DNA from: Flavobacterium pectinovorum
Lineage (GTDB): Bacteria > Bacteroidota > Bacteroidia > Flavobacteriales > Flavobacteriaceae
NCBI RefSeq assembly: GCF_022802975.1
Contig: NZ_JAFEVZ010000018.1
Location: forward strand, 1-55,147
DNA: 55,147 bases
Direction of reading: 5' to 3'
Part shown: one piece after another, positions 17,739 through 25,565 of the stretch
Layout: the number at the start of each line of letters is the position of its first letter
How positions within the stretch are numbered: position 1 is the first letter of the stretch
Notes under the pieces: generated by a model
Seen by the model: the letters and a program-made list of their open reading frames with translations, nothing else
Told to the model about the DNA's origin: nothing
The model's database searches: none
Position numbers and translations under genes: made by a program

Positions 17739-18173
17739 TTAATTGTTTATTAATGTTAATAAATAATAATCAAGTGAATAAGTTCCTGCGCCAAGTGCAA
17801 GAAGGAGTAATAGAGATAAAGTGTACATGTACGGAACATCTCGCACTTCGGGAGAATCGTTTCTATGAACGACAAAATAGCCAATCGCTGTTACGCCAAT
17901 TGTTGGCAAAACAGCAAGACGTGTTCCGAGTCCAAGGATGATAAAAAACGGAATTACAGTATCTGAAAAAGTGGCGACTAATGCGTTTAATTTTTCCGGA
18001 AGATGCAACGGATTCGGAACCTGTTCTTTTTGTCCATTTTGAATTCTGAACTTCTTCATTCCGTGTACTCTGAATAACTCAATTGCAAGTAAAACTCTAA
18101 ATACTAAAAGTGCTCCATTATTGAATGAATTTCCTAAATCGGAATACAGAATTTGTTTTATAATTTCAATCAT
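17739..18173 (-). CDS. DoxX-family membrane protein
   Basis: 144 residues from the ATG at 18173 (MIEIIKQILYSD), 10 bases after the amidohydrolase stop and preceded by TAAAGAA. A longer reading starts at a TTG that overlaps the previous gene and is less likely. Four hydrophobic segments and the core LLVFRVLLAIELFRVHGMKKF ... NALVATFSDTVIPFFIILGLGTRLAVLPTIG are typical of DoxX proteins, which are small inner-membrane proteins linked to redox stress. It is the last gene of an operon with the amidohydrolase. Confidence 0.82.
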   Translation of the reverse strand: MIEIIKQILYSDLGNSFNNGALLVFRVLLAIELFRVHGMKKFRIQNGQKEQVPNPLHLPEKLNALVATFSDTVIPFFIILGLGTRLAVLPTIGVTAIGYFVVHRNDSPEVRDVPYMYTLSLLLLLALGAGTYSLDYYLLTLINN

Positions 18174-18183
18174 TTCTTTAAAT

Positions 18184-20070
18184 TTAGAAGGCAAAACAAG
18201 AGCAGCCCAATGCGCCCCAGAATGCGTTATAATTATTTACCGGTACATTGCTCATTCTGGCAATATCGTGACTATGCGCATGAACATCACAACTTCCGCT
18301 GCAGCTGTGAATTTGAGCAGTAAGTTTTGGTTTTGCATCAGCTTTTGCATTTTTTTCAATAGCACTTTGCAAACTGCTTCTTACCGGATAACCGTTGTAA
18401 ATGTTTGTTGGTGACCAGTCCGGTAAAATTGGGATATGAGGAGGTGAGAATGATGAAAAATCTCCATTAGCATACACAATTTTTCCATCTACAATGGTTA
18501 AATCAGCTTCGATTTTTTTGATGTCTTCATCGTTAATTGTAAAATAATCGCGATCCAGAACCACTAAATCGGCAAACATTCCTACTTTAATGTCTCCTTT
18601 TTTTGCTTGTTCCTGCGAAAACCAGGCACTTCCTCTGGTGTAGAGTTCTAAAGCGGTTTGTCTGTTCAATCTCGTTTCAGTGTATAATTGTAAACCTCCA
18701 ATAGTTTTTCCAACCGTCATCCAGTACATAGAAACCCAAGGATTGTAACTGCTCACACGTGTAGCGTCTGAACCTGCACCAACAGGAACTTCCATTTCGA
18801 TCATTTTTTTAATTGGCGGTGTATTTTCAGCTGCTTTTGCTCCGTAGCGGTCTGTAAAATATTCTCCCTGATAGGCCATTCTGCTTTGTACTGCAATTCC
18901 GCCTCCCAGGGCTTTTACACGTTCGATGTTTCTTTCGTCAATAGTTTCGGCGTGGTCAAAAATCCACGGAAGTCCGTTGAAAGGAACATCCTGATTTATT
19001 TTCTCAAAAACATTCAAAAATCGGGTAATGCTTTCGTTGTACGTTGCGTGAAGTCTGAATGGCCATCGATTTTCTACTAAAAGGCGGACTACTTTCTCTA
19101 ATTCAGCTTCCATGTTTTCAGGAAGATCGGGTCTTGGCTGAAGGAAATCTTCGAAATCTGCAGCAGAAAAAACCAGCATTTCGCCCGCTCCATTATGACG
19201 GTACATATCGTCTCCCTGATATAATTTTACGGTATCAATCCAGTCGTTGAAATCTTCAAATTCGTGTTTTGGTTTTTGAGTGAAAAGATTATAGGCGATT
19301 CTTACAGTTAATTGTTTCTTTTCGTTTAATTCATTCACTACTTTATAATCATCCGGAAAGTTCTGAAATCCGCCTCCCGCATCAATCACACTGGTGATTC
19401 CGAAACGGTTTAGTTCTTTCATAAAATGACGTGTCGAATTGATTTGATGTTCGTAAGAAAGCGTTGGCCCTTTTGCTAAAGTCGAATACAAAATCATCGC
19501 ATTTGGAGTGGCAATAATAAGCCCGGTTGGTTCTCCGTTCGAATCGCGTTCGATATGTCCTCCGGGAGGCGCAGGCGTATTTTTGTTGTAGCCAACTGCC
19601 CTTAACGCAGCTCTGTTCATAATTGCTCTGTCATACAAATGCAGAATAAAAACAGGAGTTTCCGGAGCAATGGCATTGATTTCTTCTAAAGTTGGCATTC
19701 TGCGTTCAGCAAACTGAAATTCAGACCAGCCTCCAACGACACGAACCCATTGCGGATTTGGAGTACGATCGACCTGCTCTTTCAGCATTCGAAGCGCATC
19801 TGCCAAAGAAGGAACACCGTCCCAGCGTAATTCCAAATTGTAATTTAAACCACCGCGAATAAGGTGAATGTGCGAATCGTTGATTCCGGGAACGACTCTT
19901 TTGTTTTGAAGGTCGATTATTTTGGTTTCTTCAGAAGCAAAAGTCATAATGTCGCTGTCATCTCCAACAGCAATAAATTTTCCGTCTTTGATTGCGACCG
20001 CAGTAACATTTGGAGTTTCAGCATTGAAACTGTGAATTTTACCGTTGAATAAGATTAAATCTGCTTTCAT
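18184..20070 (-). CDS. YtcJ-type amidohydrolase with Cys/His-rich C-terminal tail
   Basis: 628 residues. GKIHSFNAETPNVTAVAIKDGKFIAVG and VVPGINDSHIHL with metal ligands H67 and H69 mark the urease-superfamily amidohydrolases of the YtcJ subgroup, which cleave amide bonds of unknown natural substrates. A later GVPSLADALRML and HLYDRAIMNRAALRAVGYN also match. No signal peptide is seen. The last 40 residues are unusual: CSGSC (590-594), HAHSH (597-601) and CSC (623-625), a possible extra metal site. It is followed after 10 bases by the DoxX gene and preceded by a small secreted protein gene. Confidence 0.87.
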   Translation of the reverse strand: MKADLILFNGKIHSFNAETPNVTAVAIKDGKFIAVGDDSDIMTFASEETKIIDLQNKRVVPGINDSHIHLIRGGLNYNLELRWDGVPSLADALRMLKEQVDRTPNPQWVRVVGGWSEFQFAERRMPTLEEINAIAPETPVFILHLYDRAIMNRAALRAVGYNKNTPAPPGGHIERDSNGEPTGLIIATPNAMILYSTLAKGPTLSYEHQINSTRHFMKELNRFGITSVIDAGGGFQNFPDDYKVVNELNEKKQLTVRIAYNLFTQKPKHEFEDFNDWIDTVKLYQGDDMYRHNGAGEMLVFSAADFEDFLQPRPDLPENMEAELEKVVRLLVENRWPFRLHATYNESITRFLNVFEKINQDVPFNGLPWIFDHAETIDERNIERVKALGGGIAVQSRMAYQGEYFTDRYGAKAAENTPPIKKMIEMEVPVGAGSDATRVSSYNPWVSMYWMTVGKTIGGLQLYTETRLNRQTALELYTRGSAWFSQEQAKKGDIKVGMFADLVVLDRDYFTINDEDIKKIEADLTIVDGKIVYANGDFSSFSPPHIPILPDWSPTNIYNGYPVRSSLQSAIEKNAKADAKPKLTAQIHSCSGSCDVHAHSHDIARMSNVPVNNYNAFWGALGCSCFAF

Positions 20071-20088
20071 AATTTGATTATTTAAGTT

Positions 20089-20370
20089 TTAGATTTGTGA
20101 TTTTAGATTTGTAAGAAGCAGGGCAGGAGGGATACAGATGTAACTTTCTGTATAATGAAAAACGCAGGCTAACTTTAAAGATGCTTCTGTTACAGACGGT
20201 TCGTGAACCTTTCTGTTTACTACAATTATGTCTACGTTTCCCCAATTAACAGCAGAACCAATTGAAGCAGTTTTAGCAGAAGCAATATTAGTCTGTAAGC
20301 CTGCGAATGTCATAATCAAAAGAAACAGATAAGAATATTTGAATCTGTACACTGAAGTATTTGTTTTCAT
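20089..20370 (-). CDS. Small secreted protein of unknown function
   Basis: 93 residues. A good signal peptide is visible (residues 1-32: basic start, LFLLIMTFAG core, end ASA). The mature part of about 60 residues has two Cys (in KLACVFHYTESYICIPP) and no domain I recognise. It lies 18 bases upstream of the amidohydrolase, in the same direction, so probably in the same transcript. It could also be a decayed gene; the signal peptide and placement favour a real product. Confidence 0.5.
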   Translation of the reverse strand: MKTNTSVYRFKYSYLFLLIMTFAGLQTNIASAKTASIGSAVNWGNVDIIVVNRKVHEPSVTEASLKLACVFHYTESYICIPPALLLTNLKSQI

Positions 20371-20406
20371 TGGTAATTTTTTTGATTAGCATTTAATCAT
20401 ATAATG

Positions 20407-20555
20407 TTTAAACACATAGATAGACATAGATTTACATGAAATAAATAAAAAAGAATATGAAAGGAAACTAGTTTCTCACACATAGCTATGTGTATTGATG
20501 CAAGTGAAACGCTTATCTATAGGTTAAAAACAAGCTATGTTTCTATGTGTTTAAA
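20407..20555. repeat. CACATAG palindromic repeat, copy B
   Basis: Left arm TTTAAACACATAGATAGACA (from 20407) and right arm CTATGTTTCTATGTGTTTAA (from 20535) pair with two mismatches. The centre has GTTTCTCACACATAG and GTGAAACGC, the same inner pairs as copies A and C, plus ACATAG/CTATGT adjoining. It lies between the porin stop and the small secreted protein gene on the minus strand. Confidence 0.85.
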
Positions 20556-20566
20556 TAATTTTGTTT

Positions 20567-21964
20567 TTAAAATTTGAATCCGAGTCTGGTATTAAAGAAA
20601 ACACCGTCTTTAGAATTTGGAATAACGTCGTTGATAAAAGCACCTGTTTTAAAATACTGGATACCGCTTACAACCGAAATAAATCGGTTTGCGCTATACG
20701 TAAAATTGGCTAAATAGGCAGTTCCGATATATCTTTCTTCAGAATCGCTTCCGCGGAGGTTCAGCATTCCGCTGGGTCTGTAAACTCCGTCCTGTACTGA
20801 ATATCTCCAGTTAAAAACCACATCGATCTGCATTTTAAGCTTCGGAATCAAGTCTACAGTAGCATACGGATGAATATCGATAAGGTTTACCGGACCAATC
20901 TGAGGACTAAAGCCAAAATAACCTCCTTTCGGATACAGCGGATTGAACGTTTGGAGATTTCCGTTGCCTTGATTTTTATCTCCTGAGATATAATCATTTC
21001 GCAGATTTATGGTCGGTTTGAATTTTATATTTTCAAAAGAATAACCAATATCAATAGATCCTGTCCAGGCATTTATATTTCCTGAACCGAAGGTTCCAAA
21101 CTGATATGCTGCTTCAAGATTGTAAATAAAACCGTTACCGTATTTCCAAAATCTTGTTCCCAGAGTATGTCTTCTTTCAGCTTCAATTCCTTCTTCAAAA
21201 AGAGAGGTATCTTTTCGAAATCCGAGATAATAAAAATCAAAATTTCCTGTTTTTGGAAATATCATTTTAGAATAAGCTCCCCAAAGATTGAGTTGTTCAG
21301 ATATTTTATTATCGAAAACACCGGTATAAATATCATCTGCCATTACAGCAAATACATCAACCGATAATTTTGCAGACCAATACATTACTTTTCCTCCTGT
21401 AAAATACAGTCTCGCATTTGGGCCTTCTCTTACTGAAATTAATCTTCCTGATCCATAATCTAATTCCTGTCTCCCAGCACGTACTGTTATTTTTTTGTCT
21501 TGTTGCTTCCATACATTCACATCCAAAAATAAATTCTGAACATTTAGCTGATCTTCATCAATGCCACGGGCTCCATTGGTACGGCCGTCTTCTAAGGCAC
21601 TTCTTAATTGTGCAAACACTCTAAAAGTTTTTCCAAAATGAATATCGGCATGAAGATCATAGCGCTGCAACAGGAAATTATTTTGACCTATATTTAATCT
21701 TCCCCAGTCTTCATTGTTGAAATCAACATATTCATATCGCGCTTCGCCTCCAAGAGACATGTAACTGTTTTTCTTTTCATTTAACGGAATAAATTTTAAT
21801 CCTTCATAAAAATTTCGGTTTGAATCTTTTAGAATTTCATAATTTTCATCATACCGCAAAAGCTTAAAACTTTGAGCCGACACAATACTCCCTTTTAAAA
21901 GAAAAATGATAAAGATCCTTAGAAACTTAATTTTTACGGATATGGATTTTGATGATTCCAACAT
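20567..21964 (-). CDS. Alginate-export-type outer-membrane beta-barrel porin
   Basis: 465 residues: a signal peptide (to about IVSAQS, residue 31), then YMSLGGEARYEYVDF and RYDLHADIHFGKTFRVFAQLRSALEDGRT and ITVRAGRQELDYGSGRLISVREGPN, the conserved start of the Alginate_exp barrel family. The C-terminus ends in FNTRLGFKF, the aromatic end typical of outer-membrane barrels. It should let an anionic or aromatic small molecule cross the outer membrane. It begins 45 bases after the YcaC-like gene, so the pair form an operon behind the sigma-54-like site at 22675-22690. Confidence 0.85.
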   Translation of the reverse strand: MLESSKSISVKIKFLRIFIIFLLKGSIVSAQSFKLLRYDENYEILKDSNRNFYEGLKFIPLNEKKNSYMSLGGEARYEYVDFNNEDWGRLNIGQNNFLLQRYDLHADIHFGKTFRVFAQLRSALEDGRTNGARGIDEDQLNVQNLFLDVNVWKQQDKKITVRAGRQELDYGSGRLISVREGPNARLYFTGGKVMYWSAKLSVDVFAVMADDIYTGVFDNKISEQLNLWGAYSKMIFPKTGNFDFYYLGFRKDTSLFEEGIEAERRHTLGTRFWKYGNGFIYNLEAAYQFGTFGSGNINAWTGSIDIGYSFENIKFKPTINLRNDYISGDKNQGNGNLQTFNPLYPKGGYFGFSPQIGPVNLIDIHPYATVDLIPKLKMQIDVVFNWRYSVQDGVYRPSGMLNLRGSDSEERYIGTAYLANFTYSANRFISVVSGIQYFKTGAFINDVIPNSKDGVFFNTRLGFKF

Positions 21965-22009
21965 AATGAAGGATAAGGAATTTATAATAGTACAGATGAA
22001 ACTACCTGA

Positions 22010-22642
22010 TTAGTGTTTCAGCATATTGTGTGCATAGTGAATACCTAAACCGTATGCGCCGCCATGTTTTTTCATTAATGTTGTAACCGGTCCATAAGTT
22101 TCTTCACGTGCCCAGTCTCTCTGAAGTTCTAATAAATATTGAATTGATGTGATGGGCTGAACTCCAACCTGAATCATTCTTTGTATAGAACGCTCATGAG
22201 CTTCAGCGCTAACATCTCCGCAGGCATCTGTGATAACGTACACTTCGTAGCCTTCTTCAATAGCAGATAAAGCTGGTCCAACGATACAAACTCCTGTCCA
22301 TAATCCTGCAAGAACTAATTTTTTCTTATTTGTACCTGTAATTGCTTTGTAAGCGTTTTCATCTTCCCAGGTATTCATGGTTGTACGGTCGATATATCCC
22401 GAAGTAGCGATTGGGTAAAATTCTTCAACCTCCGGAAAAACGGGGCCTGAAAAGCTTTCTTCTGCAACAGTTGTTACAATCGTAGCAACATTAAAAATTT
22501 TAGAAGCGCCACTGATGATGGCAACATTGTTACGCAATTCACTGATTGCAATATTGCTGGTTGCAAAGGCCATTTGTCCTTCAAAATCGATTAATACTAA
22601 AGCATGATTATCCGGTGATAATAAGTTAGCTGATGGTTTCAT
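22010..22642 (-). CDS. YcaC-like cysteine hydrolase (isochorismatase superfamily)
   Basis: 210 residues, closely following the YcaC pattern: LIDFEGQ with D19, YIDRTTMNTWED with R86 (Arg is usual in YcaC at the Lys position), and LWTGVCIVGPALSAIEEGYEV with nucleophile C119, then VTDACGD and ELQRDWAREETYG. YcaC-type enzymes are oligomeric hydrolases without a firmly known substrate. It is first in an operon with the porin. Upstream are a sigma-54-like box and the palindrome at 22745-22760. Confidence 0.87.
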   Translation of the reverse strand: MKPSANLLSPDNHALVLIDFEGQMAFATSNIAISELRNNVAIISGASKIFNVATIVTTVAEESFSGPVFPEVEEFYPIATSGYIDRTTMNTWEDENAYKAITGTNKKKLVLAGLWTGVCIVGPALSAIEEGYEVYVITDACGDVSAEAHERSIQRMIQVGVQPITSIQYLLELQRDWAREETYGPVTTLMKKHGGAYGLGIHYAHNMLKH

Positions 22643-22674
22643 AAGTTTTAATTTTTAAAATTTACGATTTATTA

Positions 22675-22690
22675 ATCGAATGAAGTGCCA
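22675..22690 (-). promoter_or_regulatory. Sigma-54-like promoter of the YcaC/porin operon
   Basis: On the minus strand TGGCACTTCATTCGAT has a perfect -24 box (TGGCAC), but the -12 box is TCGA instead of TTGC, so it lacks the usual GC. It lies about 35 bases before the start codon and about 60 bases downstream of the palindrome. Weaker than the site at 11322-11337. Confidence 0.35.
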
Positions 22691-22744
22691 AACTCTTAAT
22701 TTGTTATTGAGCAAGGTGTTTGTGAAAATGAACGATACTAAAGC

Positions 22745-22760
22745 TTACGATATATCGTAA
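22745..22760. promoter_or_regulatory. Palindromic site, second copy of the candidate enhancer
   Basis: TTACGATATATCGTAA is a perfect 16-bp palindrome, about 100-118 bases upstream of the YcaC-like gene. Bases 22746-22767 are identical to 11406-11427 over 22 positions, in the same + strand orientation, so the identity extends beyond the palindrome. Confidence 0.55.
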
Positions 22761-22794
22761 TTTTATACCTGCGGAATATTTAGTATTTATTAGG

Positions 22795-22929
22795 TTTTGG
22801 GTAAAATACCAGTACGTAGCCTTTTCTTACTTTATTCTTATAGATCCAAAAGGATGTATTATTTCGGCTAATGCGCCCAGACCATCAGAAAAGTCGCTTT
22901 TAGAATTATTTAAATCATTAGGGATTTAA
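22795..22929 (+). pseudogene. Relic C-terminus of a TlpA-like thioredoxin protein
   Basis: An open frame ending at the TAA at 22927 reads SYFILIDPKG, then CIISANAPRPSEKS, then LLELFKSLGI. This matches the C-terminal end of TlpA-like proteins; compare IPRFLLFDKEGRVVNATAP and HPSDSE at the end of the intact gene at 33677-35065. No ATG, CxxC or N-terminal part remains upstream. A terminator follows at 23039-23067, as expected for the old end of a transcript. The rest of the 960-base gap holds this relic, that terminator and an IS relic. Confidence 0.55.
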
Positions 22930-23038
22930 TTTGATTGTTCTATTCAGCATAATTCTAAGGTAATTTTCACAGTTAGTGATATGAGATTTTAGATTTCTAA
23001 CCTATTGAAATAGAATAAATATCAACAAAAAGTAATTT

Positions 23039-23067
23039 AAAGATGAGCAGTAATGCTCATCTTTTTT
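23039..23067 (+). terminator. Intrinsic terminator downstream of the TlpA relic
   Basis: Stem AAAGATGAGCA (23039-23049) / TGCTCATCTTT (from 23054), 4-nt loop, then T residues. No intact gene now ends here; it probably served the gene whose tail remains at 22795-22929. Confidence 0.7.
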
Positions 23068-23127
23068 AAAAAATATTGCCTTAAAAGAATTAAAATGATT
23101 AAAAATTTAAATCAAAATATCATCTAA

Positions 23128-23208
23128 TTAACCAAAGAAGGCTTAGGGATAAGAAATAGAGCAAGAATATTAGAAATATCAGCTGCAACGTTATGTAACA
23201 TAATTTTT
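23128..23208 (+). pseudogene. Relic of an IS1-like transposase helix-turn-helix
   Basis: The frame reads LTKEGLGIRNRARILEISAA then TLCNII, which fits the 'EG.GIRSIARLL.IS..TVL.RI' helix-turn-helix of IS1-type InsA proteins. There is a stop just upstream and no start codon. About 27 codons remain. Bases 23230-23601 are AT-rich with no feature I can name except the leader of the sigma factor gene. Confidence 0.4.
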
Positions 23209-23601
23209 AATACATTTTCTAAGAGAAAATTTTATTATTTAATCTATTAATTCCATAGATAAATGTAATATTATATTGATACGTAAAAATAAAATTTAAA
23301 TAATTTTCAAAATAAACTTTTTAAATATCTCATAAATTTGAACTATGTTTATTATCATTTGTATAGAATCACTACTCATAATTAGTTTGAAAATTATTGA
23401 TTAAGAAGTTTTGGAGCTTACTTAAATTCATTTATTAATTACTGCCCGAACTTGTAGTTTGTTATAGTTAACAATTTGTTTTTATATATTAGCATCGTGT
23501 TAATTACAAATTAAGAATGCTATTATTTGATTTTACCTGTAAAGACTTCCTGTCAGGCAAAAAAAAACTTTAGTTAAAAGTATCATTAGAAAATAAAGGA
23601 T

Positions 23602-24144
23602 ATGCATAAGCTAACATTAAAAGAATATAACAATGTTTTCAAGAAGCAGTATCCAACCTTATGTACATTCTCCAACACGTATATTGATAATTTAGAAGTT
23701 TCAAAGGATATTGTTCAGGAGGTTTTTATAAAAATTTGGGAAGATCAAATAGAGTTTCAGGACGATAATACCATTAAATCCTACCTTTACACATCTGTAA
23801 AAAATAAATCTCTTAATTACCTTAAGAGCAAACAGTTCAAGGCTACTGAATCTTTTCCTTCTAAAGATATTGCAGAATTGGAAACAGACCCTTTTTATTT
23901 TCGGGAGGTTGCAATTTCTGAAACGGTAAAACTTGTAGAAAAGGCTGTAAATACACTGCCGGCGAAATGTGCACTTATCATAAAATTAAGCCTTCAAGGT
24001 TTAACTAATGCTGAAATAGCAGAAGAACTAGGGCTGACACTGCATACCATAAAAGCGCAGAAAAAAATTGCTTACAAACGTCTTAAACCTTTATTGAAGG
24101 AATCTTTTGTAATTATTGCATTTGTTTTTGAAATCAATAATTAG
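23602..24144 (+). CDS. ECF (FecI-like) RNA polymerase sigma factor
   Basis: 180 residues with sigma region 2 (FSNTYIDNLEVSKDIVQEVFIKIWED ... IKSYLYTSVKNKSLNYLKS) and region 4 (VNTLPAKCALIIKLSLQGLTNAEIAEELGLTLHTIKAQKKIAYKRLKPLL). This is the Bacteroidetes FecI-like type that partners a FecR anti-sigma. It should direct transcription of the SusC/SusD operon behind it when the TonB receptor signals. The FecR gene follows after about 140 bases. Confidence 0.92.
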   Translation: MHKLTLKEYNNVFKKQYPTLCTFSNTYIDNLEVSKDIVQEVFIKIWEDQIEFQDDNTIKSYLYTSVKNKSLNYLKSKQFKATESFPSKDIAELETDPFYFREVAISETVKLVEKAVNTLPAKCALIIKLSLQGLTNAEIAEELGLTLHTIKAQKKIAYKRLKPLLKESFVIIAFVFEINN

Positions 24145-24286
24145 ATTTTTACCTGAAAATTCATGTTAATATTGAGGAAAATTTAGTGTTTTGGATGATT
24201 GTGTGAAAAAAAGTATTTTTTTTTTGATTTTTTTTACCTCCTCATTTAATTTTTGTTGTCTTAGTAATAATTAACCCTATTATAAG

Positions 24287-25465
24287 ATGTCTAATTTTAG
24301 CAAAATCGTATTAATATCAAAAGAACTTGCTGCTTCAATCCTTCGAAATGAAGAGCCGCATGCTTTTAAGAATTCTGACTTATTCGATGAAAATGATAAG
24401 CAGTATATTTTAGAGCATTTAACTAAAGAGCATATCAATCAAAGACGAAAATTAATCAGTCAAATTGATATTAATAAAGACTTAAAAAAAGTTCATTCAA
24501 AAATAAATGTTCCGGTAAGAAAAATTTATAACTGGAGATATGCTTCTGCAGCTGCAGTAATTTTACTTCTTGCTTCCACTTATTTTTTCAAAGATACTCT
24601 TACAGATAACCCGCAGCAAAATGTAACGGTAGCAGTAAAGAGCAGAATAGAACCCGGTACTGACAAAGCTGTTTTGGTTCTTGCCAATGGAGAGAAAGTG
24701 ACTTTAGGCAATGGAGTCAATTATGCCGGACAAAATGTGAAGAGCAATAATGAGCAGATTTTTTATAACAATTCAAATAGCAGTAAAAATGCAACTGAAT
24801 ATAATTATCTGATTGTTCCAAGAGGAGGGAATTTCAGTATTAATCTTGCAGACGGAACAAAAGTCTGGCTGAATTCAGAGTCGAAACTTAAATTTCCTGT
24901 AGCGTTTTCTGATGGAGAAGAAAGAAAAGTGGACCTTATCTATGGTGAGGCTTATTTTGATGTATCTCCCAGCACCAGACATAAAGGTTCCCATTTTAAG
25001 GTGCATCATGATAAACAAGAGGTTGAAGTTGTTGGAACGGAGTTTAATATAAAGGCTTACAATAATGAATCTCATGTTTATACTACGCTTGTTGAAGGTA
25101 AGGTAGCTGTTTCATCAGGAGGAAAGAAAGTAAATCTTGTTCCAAATCAGCAGTTTAATATGGATCTTACTACCAGTACTTTCAAAATTAGCAATGTAGA
25201 TGTATCAAGATCAATAGCGTGGAAAGAAGGAGTATTTTACTTCGAAGACGAATCTATTGAAAATATCTTAAGAACAATGTCCAGATGGTACGATTTCGAG
25301 TATAGATTCAAATCAGAAACATTGAAAAACAGCCGTTTTACAGGACTTATTAAGAAAAGAAAAAATTTAGAAGATATTCTGAATATTATAAGCAGAACCT
25401 CCAATATCAAATATAGTATTAACTCTAAAAACAATGTAAATGAAGTAATTATAAGCAGTAAATAA
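24287..25465 (+). CDS. FecR-family anti-sigma factor
   Basis: 392 residues: a cytoplasmic N-terminal part (1-83), one membrane helix (about 84-102, YASAAAVILLLASTYFF), then the periplasmic FecR domain with VPRGGNFSINLADGTKVWLN, GEAYFDVSP and VEVVGTEFNIKAYNNES. A C-terminal DUF4974-type segment (ENILRTMSRWYDFEYRF) resembles STN domains. It holds the ECF sigma factor inactive until the STN domain of the cognate SusC signals. It sits directly between sigma factor and receptor, the usual order. Confidence 0.92.
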   Translation: MSNFSKIVLISKELAASILRNEEPHAFKNSDLFDENDKQYILEHLTKEHINQRRKLISQIDINKDLKKVHSKINVPVRKIYNWRYASAAAVILLLASTYFFKDTLTDNPQQNVTVAVKSRIEPGTDKAVLVLANGEKVTLGNGVNYAGQNVKSNNEQIFYNNSNSSKNATEYNYLIVPRGGNFSINLADGTKVWLNSESKLKFPVAFSDGEERKVDLIYGEAYFDVSPSTRHKGSHFKVHHDKQEVEVVGTEFNIKAYNNESHVYTTLVEGKVAVSSGGKKVNLVPNQQFNMDLTTSTFKISNVDVSRSIAWKEGVFYFEDESIENILRTMSRWYDFEYRFKSETLKNSRFTGLIKKRKNLEDILNIISRTSNIKYSINSKNNVNEVIISSK

Positions 25466-25470
25466 AAAAA

Positions 25471-25498
25471 CCGGAAAAATGTTGACGCATTTCCCCGG
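25471..25498 (+). promoter_or_regulatory. Stem-loop between anti-sigma and susC genes
   Basis: CCGG at 25471-25474 with following AAAATG pairs with CATTT and CCGG at 25495-25498, with one bulge on each side. No T-run follows directly, so it looks more like an attenuating or RNA-stabilising hairpin than a full terminator. It lies 70 bases before the susC start. Confidence 0.45.
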
Positions 25499-25565
25499 CT
25501 AAAGTTTTCAGTTACAAGTAAATAAATTCTGACACCTATTAACCATAACCAAACCCAGTAAAAGT

